Positions 18,277 to 26,508 of a DNA stretch of 42,552 nt are shown here, piece after piece (position 1 is the first letter of the stretch; each line of letters opens with the position of its first letter). The translations under genes were made by a program, and so were the position numbers. Under the pieces are notes generated by a model. That model was not told the DNA's origin and did no database searches. It worked only from the letters and a program-made list of their open reading frames with translations. Where the stretch lies: assembly GCA_031277715.1 (NCBI GenBank), contig JAITLW010000272.1, positions 1 to 42,552 of the forward strand, written 5' to 3'. Source of the stretch: Sphingobacterium sp. Its GTDB lineage: Bacteria; Bacteroidota; Bacteroidia; Sphingobacteriales; Sphingobacteriaceae.

Positions 18277-18986
18277 TCCATTTTTTCACGCAATTTCGCT
18301 ACCTTTTCTCCAGTTTCTCCTTCTGCAGGAATTTTATTCAGGCACATCTTTGCATTGTCTTTATCCCCTTTTGTGTAATAAGCTAATGCCAAATAATAAT
18401 TAGAGTCTGTTGAAAATACAGAAGGTCCGTTGGCTATGGGCGCCAACAAGTCGATTGCTTTTACCCATTGCTTACTCCCAATATAGGTAAGTGCCAAGTA
18501 ATACTGGTATTGAACCTGTTCCGGATCTGATTCTAAAAGCGTCGACAAAATAGTTGCTGCTTCCTTATACTTACCTGTATTAAAAGCCTGTACCGCGTTC
18601 TCATAGGATGTATTTTCCATCTTACCGCGCACGATCTCTGACCGCATCATTGGCAATTCATACAATTCATTCGACCGCTGGAAAAAAAACAAAGATCCAA
18701 CCAATAACAGACAGGCTGCAACAACAACAGGCAACCATCTTTTCACCGCGGACTTGGGTGAACTTGACGAAGACCGATAACGTCGATTGACTTCTGCTAA
18801 GGTCATTTTTAAGGGCTCATCCTCAACATGAATCCTTCTATTTAAAATATCGTATACTTCCCGTTGTAATGCCACCATATTTCTGAGTTCCTTGTCTACG
18901 ACAAGCTGGGCTTCAAACGACAGGAGCTCTTCTCCCGCTAGAAGTCCCTCAATATAATCCTGTATTTTCTCTGAATGGTTTTCCAT
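18273..18986 (-). CDS. Membrane anti-sigma-like protein with C-terminal TPR domain
   Basis: 237 residues. Residues 1-50 (IQDYIEGLLAGEELLSFEAQ, then ADxEL-like VDKELRNMVALQREV) resemble the N-terminal helical domain of Bacteroidota anti-sigma-type proteins, but without the zinc His/Cys ligands. A TM helix spans 84-102 (WLPVVVAACLLLVGSLFFF). The remainder (about 128-235) consists of TPR-like helical pairs such as AVQAFNTGKYKEAATILSTL and YYLALAYYTKGDKDNAKMCL. The predicted topology is cytoplasmic N-terminus and periplasmic TPR. It directly follows the ECF sigma gene with a one-base TAATG overlap. The anti-sigma role is inferred from this coupling, topology and the N-terminal pattern. Confidence 0.75.
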   Translation of the reverse strand: MENHSEKIQDYIEGLLAGEELLSFEAQLVVDKELRNMVALQREVYDILNRRIHVEDEPLKMTLAEVNRRYRSSSSSPKSAVKRWLPVVVAACLLLVGSLFFFQRSNELYELPMMRSEIVRGKMENTSYENAVQAFNTGKYKEAATILSTLLESDPEQVQYQYYLALTYIGSKQWVKAIDLLAPIANGPSVFSTDSNYYLALAYYTKGDKDNAKMCLNKIPAEGETGEKVAKLREKMD

Positions 18987-19552
18987 TACTTTAAACTTTT
19001 GAAAATATTACTTTCTTTCACCTTTTTTATTAAGGTTGCCATACATTCACTTTTTTTCTTACGCAGATAAGCATAGGTTATCCCCAATGATTCAGCTATC
19101 CTCTCTTGCTGTTTTTCAACTAAACAGCGTTTTATGATATCCTGACAGCTCTGTCCCATTTTTTCCAATATCTCCATCACATGATTTTCCCTATCCACCT
19201 GCAACAACATCTGCTCCCACTCGTCATACGACTTATCTTCAACATATAATAACTCTTCTTCCCCATTTGTTACCTGTTCGCGTTGCTTTTTCTTCAAAGC
19301 ATTCAACCACTTACGCTTACATACTAAGGATAAAAAAGAACCAAAACTCGTCGTTAATACAAAATCGCGTTGGTGAGCCATGTGATAAATATCCATTAGA
19401 GACTCTTGCAAAATATCATAGCCATCATCCTCAGAACCGTTGTTCTGCTTAATTAGTATAACAATCTGTTTCGCATATTTGTTATATATAAGCTGTATAC
19501 CTTTGCTATCATTCTCTTTGAGATACTGAATATATATCTGGTCTATGTGCAT
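18986..19552 (-). CDS. ECF-type RNA polymerase sigma factor
   Basis: 188 residues. Region 2 is at about 20-90, with the -10-recognition helix around DGYDILQESLMDIYH (43-57) and SFLSLVCKRKWLNALKKKQR (72-91). Region 4 is at about 130-180 with the helix-turn-helix QQERIAESLGITYAYLRKKK (148-167). Regions 1.1 and 3 are missing, as in ECF factors. The sequence is diverged from the usual RpoE/FecI types, for example Cys136 where many have an Arg or Asn after the acidic linker. It overlaps the anti-sigma-like TPR gene by one base and is divergent from the PKD-barrel/CHAT pair. A possible -7 box on the minus strand, TACATTTA, lies at 19579-19572. Confidence 0.88.
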   Translation of the reverse strand: MHIDQIYIQYLKENDSKGIQLIYNKYAKQIVILIKQNNGSEDDGYDILQESLMDIYHMAHQRDFVLTTSFGSFLSLVCKRKWLNALKKKQREQVTNGEEELLYVEDKSYDEWEQMLLQVDRENHVMEILEKMGQSCQDIIKRCLVEKQQERIAESLGITYAYLRKKKSECMATLIKKVKESNIFKSLK

Positions 19553-19799
19553 TTAATTGGCCATTACGCTGTAAATGTAAAAATATTTCGGTGATAATAA
19601 AAAAATCATGAAACAGGAGTATATTTTCCTATTTACATTATCTACACAGACAATTTTATTGCATATAAAAAGAATTTTATTTATGTTTATTTACATTTTG
19701 AAATAGCCGAATGTGACGAAACAAAACAGACACATTCATTTTATTATGAATTACTTAGGCTAAGTATTAATGAACCAATATACCTTTAGGTAGACCGCT
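19553..19799. promoter_or_regulatory. Divergent control region between the ECF sigma gene and the PKD-CHAT genes
   Basis: 247 bases, strongly AT-rich. It contains an inverted repeat TACTTAG-G-CTAAGTA at 19752-19766, 34 bases before the PKD gene start; two direct copies of TATTTACATT (19630-19639 and 19688-19697, 58 bases apart); and one inverted copy, AATGTAAA (19574-19581). A partial -7 box TACCTTTA (19781-19788) precedes the PKD gene very closely. The layout suits control of both gene pairs from one region, possibly by the encoded sigma factor, but no assignment can be made by eye. Confidence 0.45.
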
Positions 19800-21821
19800 A
19801 TGAAAACACCTTGGATTATCCCCCTAATATTCCTGTTGATTACCTCTTCTGGCTTTGCGCAACAGCAAGATAGTAATGTGGTACCTATAGATACCTTCGA
19901 AAGCAAGATCGATATTCAGCAGCTCTCGAATGCCGTATCGTTCAAACCTGTATTACGACCTCTGGTCCAGGTTCCCGGAGGGCGGGCACCTTATTACAAG
20001 TATTTATGGGATTTTGGTGATGGCCACTTTAGCACCCAAGCCGAGCCCACACATCAATATGCTAGACCAGGGGATTACGAAGTGTCACTCTATGCGGTCA
20101 ATAATTACGATAATGGCCCCAAACCTAAACGACCGACGCGAAAGATAAAAAACACAGCACCACCTTCGGCTTTAGCCAGCTTACCTGTCCATAGTTTCGA
20201 AGAAAATTTTTTCGCTTCTAATGGTACTTTTCAAATCTTCAAGCTATCTGATGCAAAACCGGGTGAAGATATCACACTTGTTGTCGGTGTAAATACTGGA
20301 GGTAAAAAGGGTAAAGTATACCTATTGTCCAATGAAAAAGTCGCCGGATTGGATGGATTCAAATTCGCTCATCAAACGGCCTACTATCAAGAAAATATTG
20401 ACACGCTGGTTCCAGCGGACAAATTGCAGAGCCTCTGGGCTGGTGTAAAACAATCGACTTTTACAAAGACAGGTTCTCCTGATTACGGCATCAAAGAGGT
20501 ATCTACATTTCAAAATCAACAACAGGCGATCAACTACTTCAAAGAACTCTACGGCGCTTACAACTCGCTATCGTCTTATGACATAGAAAGCTCAAATGGA
20601 GAGCAACAGTTTTCATTAATCAATCTAGATGTCACCTCGGACATGCTGGTGGACACCAACGCCATTGTTACCATCACAGGGGTATTTATCCCGGAAGATG
20701 GACTAGCCAACGTACACCAGGTCGACATTCCAATCGTAAAATCTCACGACCCTAATAAAATGTCGATTAGGCCCGCGCGTATGAATTATCGCTTTCAAAA
20801 AAAGCGAAAAACGATGACCTATAAAGTACAATTTCAAAATGATGGCGAAGGTGATGCTAAGAATGTACGGTTAGAGATGCGCATTCCAGACGAAATCGTG
20901 AAAAACACATTCAAGTTGAAAGCGCTATACCCCAAATGCGACAGTTGCGAAGTGAACAATAATACAGGTTGTTACCGATATTATATAAAAGATGATGGTA
21001 CGTTGGTCTTCCATTTTAAGGACATTGCGTTACCTGGGACAGCGGCCAAAGATATCACCGATATGGATAGCACCAAAGGCTTTATCCTATTTGAAGTGGA
21101 AACGCAGAGAAAACTAAAAAACAAATCTTTTGATGCATACACCAATATATACTTTGATAATAATCCGCCTATAACGACCAACACCGCCACGACACGTTTC
21201 TTAAGAACGCTATCTCCATTCATCACCATAGGTGCTGCACATACTTTTGGCACGCCTCGCGAAAATGAGCTCAGTCATAAGTTTAAAACTGGATATCAAA
21301 TTGGTATCGGTATCGCTCCAACAGCACCTTACCGGAAGCCCTATTGGCAGGTTGAGCTCTATGCCAGCTATTTCAAACGCGAAAGCGAATCTGGCCGGAG
21401 GGCCGAAAAAGGAGAGCACTCCTACCTTGTTGATGGCAAGCCTAATTATTTCACTTACAGTGCAATTAGTGACTTTGAAAAAAGGGATTACCTTACATTA
21501 CAAGTACCTGTACAGATCCGTTACAATTTCAATTCCTTTATCTCCATGGGAATCGGCGCTAGTATGCGTAAAGATTTTAACATCAAGAGCTCAGGAGAAA
21601 CAACCTATTATTTTCAACGGGATGGTGCCAATGGCGTAATGCAGGACCTAACATATACTGAAGCAAAAGAACTATCGAAGATGAACAGTGCTATAAAGGT
21701 AAATCCTTTTCTCGACCTAAACATAGGCAGTATCAATCTAGGCCCGGCATTAGGATTACGATTCGCGTATGATAAAGACCAAAAATCAAGCGGTGGTATC
21801 TACGGTATATTTCGATTTTAA
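19800..21821 (+). CDS. Secreted PKD-domain protein with C-terminal outer-membrane beta-barrel
   Basis: 673 residues. Signal peptide 1-20 with cleavage likely after GFA. A PKD domain is at about 55-105, with the hallmark WDFGDGHFSTQAEPTHQY (70-87) and GDYEVSLYAVN. A middle region of unknown fold follows (about 130-310). HDPNK at 316-320 begins an Ig-like DUF7619/DUF11-type repeat domain (about 318-470) with YKVQFQNDGEGDAKNVRLEM. From about 480 the sequence shows alternating beta-strand pattern and ends in Phe (GIYGIFRF), as in outer-membrane barrels. Predicted location: outer membrane, with PKD and Ig-like parts in the periplasm or outside. Three bases separate it from the CHAT gene, so the two form an operon. 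A sensor or scaffold role is inference. Confidence 0.75.
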   Translation: MKTPWIIPLIFLLITSSGFAQQQDSNVVPIDTFESKIDIQQLSNAVSFKPVLRPLVQVPGGRAPYYKYLWDFGDGHFSTQAEPTHQYARPGDYEVSLYAVNNYDNGPKPKRPTRKIKNTAPPSALASLPVHSFEENFFASNGTFQIFKLSDAKPGEDITLVVGVNTGGKKGKVYLLSNEKVAGLDGFKFAHQTAYYQENIDTLVPADKLQSLWAGVKQSTFTKTGSPDYGIKEVSTFQNQQQAINYFKELYGAYNSLSSYDIESSNGEQQFSLINLDVTSDMLVDTNAIVTITGVFIPEDGLANVHQVDIPIVKSHDPNKMSIRPARMNYRFQKKRKTMTYKVQFQNDGEGDAKNVRLEMRIPDEIVKNTFKLKALYPKCDSCEVNNNTGCYRYYIKDDGTLVFHFKDIALPGTAAKDITDMDSTKGFILFEVETQRKLKNKSFDAYTNIYFDNNPPITTNTATTRFLRTLSPFITIGAAHTFGTPRENELSHKFKTGYQIGIGIAPTAPYRKPYWQVELYASYFKRESESGRRAEKGEHSYLVDGKPNYFTYSAISDFEKRDYLTLQVPVQIRYNFNSFISMGIGASMRKDFNIKSSGETTYYFQRDGANGVMQDLTYTEAKELSKMNSAIKVNPFLDLNIGSINLGPALGLRFAYDKDQKSSGGIYGIFRF

Positions 21822-21824
21822 AAC

Positions 21825-24401
21825 ATGACACTTCGCTCGCTACTGATATACCTCTTTTTGTTCTTATCCTGCAACAGACCGAGCTCAACAATTGATAACC
21901 ATTCTCCACTTGTGTATAGTGAAGAACAGCTGGACTCTATTTTTGAGTCCTTTGAAAGCATTGCTTACGAACAGCCTAAGCAATATGTGAGTGACCCTGA
22001 TTCATTCTTCAATAGCCTAACGGTTCAGGCCAACAGCCCTTACCAAAAGGAGATGTATGCCTATGGTCTCCTATTCATGGGCTATGGTCTTCTCCAGTAC
22101 GGAGATAATTTCGGAAGTGTCAAATACTATGAAAAAGCCTACAACTACATAAAAGCGAACCAGGTTCCAACGGAAAATATAAATACCGAAATCATAACTC
22201 CCTTAGCCAATCTATATATACAAATCAATGATATACAAAAAGCAATAGCGCTATTACAAAAGGCACTTTCCGAGACAACTGATAATAACGAGACGGTACG
22301 GCTGAGTAATAACCTAGCAAATGCCTATTTATATAATGCAGAACTAGATAGCGCAAAAACAATTCTCCTTCAGGCCATAAAACGTCCTAGTAATACCTTA
22401 TCTAGCGCATTACTCTACAATACACTGGCTTCGGTCTATGACAAGGAGCAGAATTGGAAAGAAAGCACATATTATAATAATCTAGCCTTACATAATTTCG
22501 AAAAGAGCCCTTTGGAAGGAGACACTTTACTCTGGTACACCGCTGCTCTAGGATTAAAAGGAAGTCTCGAAAAGGACAACAGCTATGTCAATAGAGCAAT
22601 CGCTATTGCTGAAGAGCACTTCCCTAATGCACAGAACAGATTCAAAGCTAAATTAACTTTGATCAAGGGAGATATTTTAAAAGATCAACATCACCTCGAC
22701 GCCGCGCTAATTGCGTATGATAATACGCTGTCCTACTTCAAATCAGAAGACAGAGCATACGTTCTAGATTACACCTATACCCAGGCACTAATAGGTAAAG
22801 CACACCTCTACACCTCGCTACAGCAATTAGACTCTGCACTGTATTACTATGAATGGGCTGTAGAAAACGATTTTAGAACACAGCAACTCATTGTCAGCAG
22901 TAGAGATCAACTAAGTAACAATATATTCAATAAGCAAACCATCCAGAACATCATAGACCTCGTACAGAGTAAACCTGGCCTGATCCACAAAAAGGAAATT
23001 GTACAACAGCTACTCTGGTGCATTGAATTAAGTAAAGCCCGGCTCTTGATTAATGAAATCAATCGTTCAGAAAGTTGGAGTAGCTCATCAGACAAAACGA
23101 GAATCGGAATGCAGACAATCCGAAATCTCTATCATAAAATAGACATCTCGGTCGATACGATCGAGAAGAGAAAGCTATCACAGCGGCTCAAGAAAACAAT
23201 GATTGAGTTTGAACTTTCCGAAAAGCACTTCGAAGCAACACAATTCGAGCCTCAAAAGGCAAGATTTATAAAACACTTGAATAGGCCTAATAGTGATTTT
23301 TACGCTTATTTTGTCCATAACGATAGTAGCGTTACGATTATACACAAATCGGGGCAAGAATTTTCCTTCAAAAGGAATCCGTCATCCGAACCTCTATTGG
23401 ATCTGCTATCTTTCAAAGAGGCATATTTTGGAGACAGCCCAAATAATTACAATCAGAACCCAAAAGAGTATCGAGAGAAGGCACAGTACCTCACAAGCGA
23501 ACTACTACCGGAGATAAGAAGTGCTCAGCGCAATGTCTTCATTTCTTTAGATGCACAACTCTATGGTTTCCCATTTGATGCGTTGTATGATGATGACTTT
23601 CTAGTCAAGAAACACAACTTCGCTTACTTGAACTCATTTTTGCTTTTTGATTTCTTAAGCAACAAAACAATAGAGGAATCAAAAATAAGTGTATTTTATC
23701 GATCAGAATACCCCTCTCCCCTGCCCAGCCTACAATTTGTAAACACTGAAGTAGAGCGTATTTACAATAATTTTTCAACACAAAAAATTGGACCTGACAA
23801 GCAGAATGACTCCACTATCCGGGAACAATTTGCCCAACCCAATATAGTACATATTGCTGCCCATACCATTTTGGACACCACAGCCCCCCCAATTATATAT
23901 TTAAATCAAGCTATTTCAACGAATCAACTACGTTTTTACGAGATGAAAACGCCTTTGGTATTTCTGTCCGCCTGTAATACAGGTTACGGAAAGCCTCTTC
24001 CTTCAGAAGGTACAGAAAGCATACAACGAGTATTTTTAAGTAAAAATGTCCCCTCAGTTATATCTACTTTTTGGTTTGCAAACGACCAGACTATGCTCGA
24101 CCTCACGACCTCATTTTATCAACAATTAGATCAAACGGCAGATCCCATATGCGCCCTAGGAGAGGCGAAACGAACCTATCTGCAGTCCGCTGGACCAGTA
24201 GAACAAAACCCCTGGTACTGGGCCAACATCAACTATACTGGGATAGGAAATGAAATAGGTTTGAAGAAATCTTCAAACCTATCGTATTATATTTGGGGTA
24301 TGGCTATCCTAATCTTGTTAGCTCTCCAATACCCCCTTGTATTATGGCTTTACAAAACGGTCAAACATAAAGACAAAAAAACCTATAATAAACCCAAATA
24401 G
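21825..24401 (+). CDS. TPR-CHAT (caspase-like) protein with signal peptide and C-terminal membrane anchor
   Basis: 858 residues. The N-terminus is a hydrophobic export signal ending in a lipobox-like FLSC (Cys16). About 60-380 carries TPR helical pairs. The C-terminal CHAT domain (about 560-800) holds the cysteine-protease dyad: His680 in VHIAAHTI and Cys717 in LVFLSACNTGYGKPLPSEG, followed by ESIQRVFLSKNVPSVISTFW. A TM helix spans 821-843, then a Lys-rich tail (KHKDKK). The predicted topology is a periplasmic TPR-CHAT part anchored at its C-terminus in the inner membrane. CHAT enzymes are caspase/separase relatives, and bacterial examples cleave partner proteins on activation. No CRISPR genes are nearby, so it is not a Craspase. 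Substrate is unknown; the TPR anti-sigma-like protein of the locus is a candidate. Confidence 0.85.
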   Translation: MTLRSLLIYLFLFLSCNRPSSTIDNHSPLVYSEEQLDSIFESFESIAYEQPKQYVSDPDSFFNSLTVQANSPYQKEMYAYGLLFMGYGLLQYGDNFGSVKYYEKAYNYIKANQVPTENINTEIITPLANLYIQINDIQKAIALLQKALSETTDNNETVRLSNNLANAYLYNAELDSAKTILLQAIKRPSNTLSSALLYNTLASVYDKEQNWKESTYYNNLALHNFEKSPLEGDTLLWYTAALGLKGSLEKDNSYVNRAIAIAEEHFPNAQNRFKAKLTLIKGDILKDQHHLDAALIAYDNTLSYFKSEDRAYVLDYTYTQALIGKAHLYTSLQQLDSALYYYEWAVENDFRTQQLIVSSRDQLSNNIFNKQTIQNIIDLVQSKPGLIHKKEIVQQLLWCIELSKARLLINEINRSESWSSSSDKTRIGMQTIRNLYHKIDISVDTIEKRKLSQRLKKTMIEFELSEKHFEATQFEPQKARFIKHLNRPNSDFYAYFVHNDSSVTIIHKSGQEFSFKRNPSSEPLLDLLSFKEAYFGDSPNNYNQNPKEYREKAQYLTSELLPEIRSAQRNVFISLDAQLYGFPFDALYDDDFLVKKHNFAYLNSFLLFDFLSNKTIEESKISVFYRSEYPSPLPSLQFVNTEVERIYNNFSTQKIGPDKQNDSTIREQFAQPNIVHIAAHTILDTTAPPIIYLNQAISTNQLRFYEMKTPLVFLSACNTGYGKPLPSEGTESIQRVFLSKNVPSVISTFWFANDQTMLDLTTSFYQQLDQTADPICALGEAKRTYLQSAGPVEQNPWYWANINYTGIGNEIGLKKSSNLSYYIWGMAILILLALQYPLVLWLYKTVKHKDKKTYNKPK

Positions 24402-24461
24402 ACTAATCTGCTTGTAGTCGTCATCGCTATGCATAACATTTTCTTCTAAATCTTCTTTCAT
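24342..24461 (-). CDS. Possible 39-residue single-TM small protein antisense to the CHAT gene end
   Basis: A short frame on the minus strand from ATG at 24461 to TAA at 24342. It encodes an acidic N-terminus (MKEDLEENVMHSDDD) and then a hydrophobic segment (ISLFGFIIGFFVFMF) ending in basic DRFVKP, the composition of a one-pass membrane miniprotein. It overlaps the last 60 bases of the CHAT gene on the other strand. No promoter or ribosome-binding site is convincing, so it may be chance. It is listed because it fills the otherwise empty gap and has a coherent membrane-protein pattern. Confidence 0.25.
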   Translation of the reverse strand: MKEDLEENVMHSDDDYKQISLFGFIIGFFVFMFDRFVKP

Positions 24462-24564
24462 AGGTATATAATTTGATTATTATTTATTATCATGTGGCTA
24501 TTAGAGTTCGCTCAGAACCTGCCTATAAACTACATGCATATCATATATAGATACTCCTTACAAC

Positions 24565-24596
24565 GTATGTCAAGTTGAATTCGCTACTTGACATAC
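24565..24596 (-). terminator. Hairpin straddling the ompA-family stop codon
   Basis: Eleven-bp perfect arms, GTATGTCAAGT (24565-24575) and ACTTGACATAC (24586-24596), with a 10-base loop. The arm covers the stop codon (24586-24584) and last codons of the minus-strand OmpA gene. No T tract follows on either strand, so it may stabilise the 3' end rather than terminate. Confidence 0.35.
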
Positions 24597-26350
24597 TCTA
24601 ACACTTTTATTTCTGTTCGTCTATTCTCCTGATGCTGTTCCTCAGAACAATTTACCCCATCGCCACAACCATTCACTAACCTTGACTCGCCATAACCTTT
24701 TGCAACCAACCTCGACTTAACGATACCATTATTTACTAAATAAGCCACTGCTGCATCAGCCCTACGTTGAGATAGCTTCAAATTATAGTTACCATCACCT
24801 CTGCTATCAGTATGACTGGACAACTCTATCCGCAAACTCGGATTTTGCTTCATAATTGCTACAACATTATCCAAAACCAAAGCGGCGTCTGGACGAATGT
24901 CGCTCTTATCAAAATCATACAAAATGTTTTTCAGCACCCAACTTCCATCTTTTTCCAAATCGCACACTCCCAACTTCAAGGTGACATACAGTGTTTGACT
25001 ACGATCTAACCCCTTGGTGGTTACCAACTCGGTTTGCGAATATTGACCTTGTTGATTAGCCATCAGTGTAAAATCAGACTGCGCATCCAACTGGTATATA
25101 AACTTTCCTTCTGCATCCGATATTTGGCTAGAATTTACCCTACTCTTACTATTAGTCAGAACAGTATTAATATTGGGCATGTTACGTGCTAAAGCACAGT
25201 CAAAAGTCTCTCCTATCAACGTAAAACGGGGATCATCATGGAATATCTCTTTAAAAATAACAGCACTGCTTGTATTAAAGTCAGCATTCGTTAATGTCAG
25301 GATCGGTGTTTTAACGCCATTTTTTTCGCCTACAACCTGATAAACACCACTTTTAACCCCTGCTATCTTACTAGCCAAACCATTCGCATCTGTAGTTGAC
25401 TTTTCGGTAATATCTAATCCTTCTATAGACACAATAACACCACTCAGGGCCAGATCAGTTTGCTTATCACGGACCATAATCTGTAAATCTTTAGTTTCGA
25501 CTTTGGTTTTCACCACTTCATCATACCGATTTTGATCAGGTGCTATCAATGCCCTATTTTCAGATTTTGCTTTTGCAAACACATATTTAATACCGGCACC
25601 AACTTGTAGGCTTTGGTGGAGTGTATTTTTTACAACGGGAACCTCTTCATAGTGATCAAGATATCCGTTTACTGTAGTAGAAGTGGCTATTGGGGTTGCT
25701 GTAGCAACACTTTCCTTTACCGTAAACTGACTCGGCTTACTACCGAATTTTGTTCCAAAAGTCTGTACATAGTCGATATGGGCAAACAATGCAAGGTGAG
25801 AATTCAACATATAATTAACCCGTAAACCACCGAGACCAGCCCAACTATTTGCCTTATTCGTAATATCGTTCTGCGTTGATTTAATACTATAGTCATAGGT
25901 GCCTTTTACGTCCGAATACGTCAATGTTCGATCATATTCGGGAAAATATTGCATCATAATCCCTCCTCTCACATAAGCTTCAATATGCAATCGATCTTTT
26001 GTGAATTTATAGCTTGGACCTAGCGTAAAAAGATAATCTTGAAAACGAGCGTTATTTTTATAGGCTGTCGAGATATACCCATTGGCAAAATGAAAGCTAT
26101 CTATTTTGGATAGGTTATTACGGATGTAGCGTGCATCAATACCTAATCCGAACATATTACCATTAAAATACTTATCGATAAATAGTCCCGAATAAAATCC
26201 AGTCTTCGCTTCGCCAATTTTCTTATAATCATTAATCGGAAGGCTAGCCCCTCCCTGAGCTCCAATCTGGAAATCTCCTTTTTGCCTATCTTGAGCAATT
26301 GCTAAAAATGTAATTCCAAATAACATTAATGCGAGTAAAAGTTTTTTCAT
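24584..26350 (-). CDS. OmpA-family outer-membrane protein (barrel + carboxypeptidase-regulatory-like + OmpA C-terminal)
   Basis: 588 residues. Signal peptide 1-19 (MKKLLLALMLFGITFLAIA). Residues 25-255 form a beta-barrel-type OMP domain. About 288-350 is a carboxypeptidase-regulatory-like Ig domain (SGVIVSIEGLDITEKSTTDA), followed by a second beta-rich region to about 450. The OmpA C-terminal peptidoglycan-binding domain (about 468-586) starts ILYDFDKSDIRPDA, with the diaminopimelate-binding residues expected in SSHTDSRGDGNYN and QENRRTEIKV. It links the outer membrane to peptidoglycan. It is convergent with the PKD-CHAT operon and not obviously part of it. Cysteines in CGDGVNCSEEQ may form a disulfide. 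Confidence 0.9.
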   Translation of the reverse strand: MKKLLLALMLFGITFLAIAQDRQKGDFQIGAQGGASLPINDYKKIGEAKTGFYSGLFIDKYFNGNMFGLGIDARYIRNNLSKIDSFHFANGYISTAYKNNARFQDYLFTLGPSYKFTKDRLHIEAYVRGGIMMQYFPEYDRTLTYSDVKGTYDYSIKSTQNDITNKANSWAGLGGLRVNYMLNSHLALFAHIDYVQTFGTKFGSKPSQFTVKESVATATPIATSTTVNGYLDHYEEVPVVKNTLHQSLQVGAGIKYVFAKAKSENRALIAPDQNRYDEVVKTKVETKDLQIMVRDKQTDLALSGVIVSIEGLDITEKSTTDANGLASKIAGVKSGVYQVVGEKNGVKTPILTLTNADFNTSSAVIFKEIFHDDPRFTLIGETFDCALARNMPNINTVLTNSKSRVNSSQISDAEGKFIYQLDAQSDFTLMANQQGQYSQTELVTTKGLDRSQTLYVTLKLGVCDLEKDGSWVLKNILYDFDKSDIRPDAALVLDNVVAIMKQNPSLRIELSSHTDSRGDGNYNLKLSQRRADAAVAYLVNNGIVKSRLVAKGYGESRLVNGCGDGVNCSEEQHQENRRTEIKVLEYVK

Positions 26351-26508
26351 ATGTCTTTGTTTTTAGTTTACAATTAGGGTTACTTCCTTCTCGGATTTTC
26401 CCCGTGTATTGTTATATCACTACCATTTCTTTTTTGTTACCCCCGAAATCAAAGAAAATCCACATTTTTTTTTCATAACTTGCGACTTTCAAAAACTATA
26501 TCATTGAT

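Noticed and set aside
21825..24401. TPR-CHAT as part of a type III-E CRISPR (Craspase) or cytoplasmic defence system
   Set aside because: No CRISPR array, gRAMP effector, nuclease or other defence gene nearby, and the protein has an export signal and a TM anchor.
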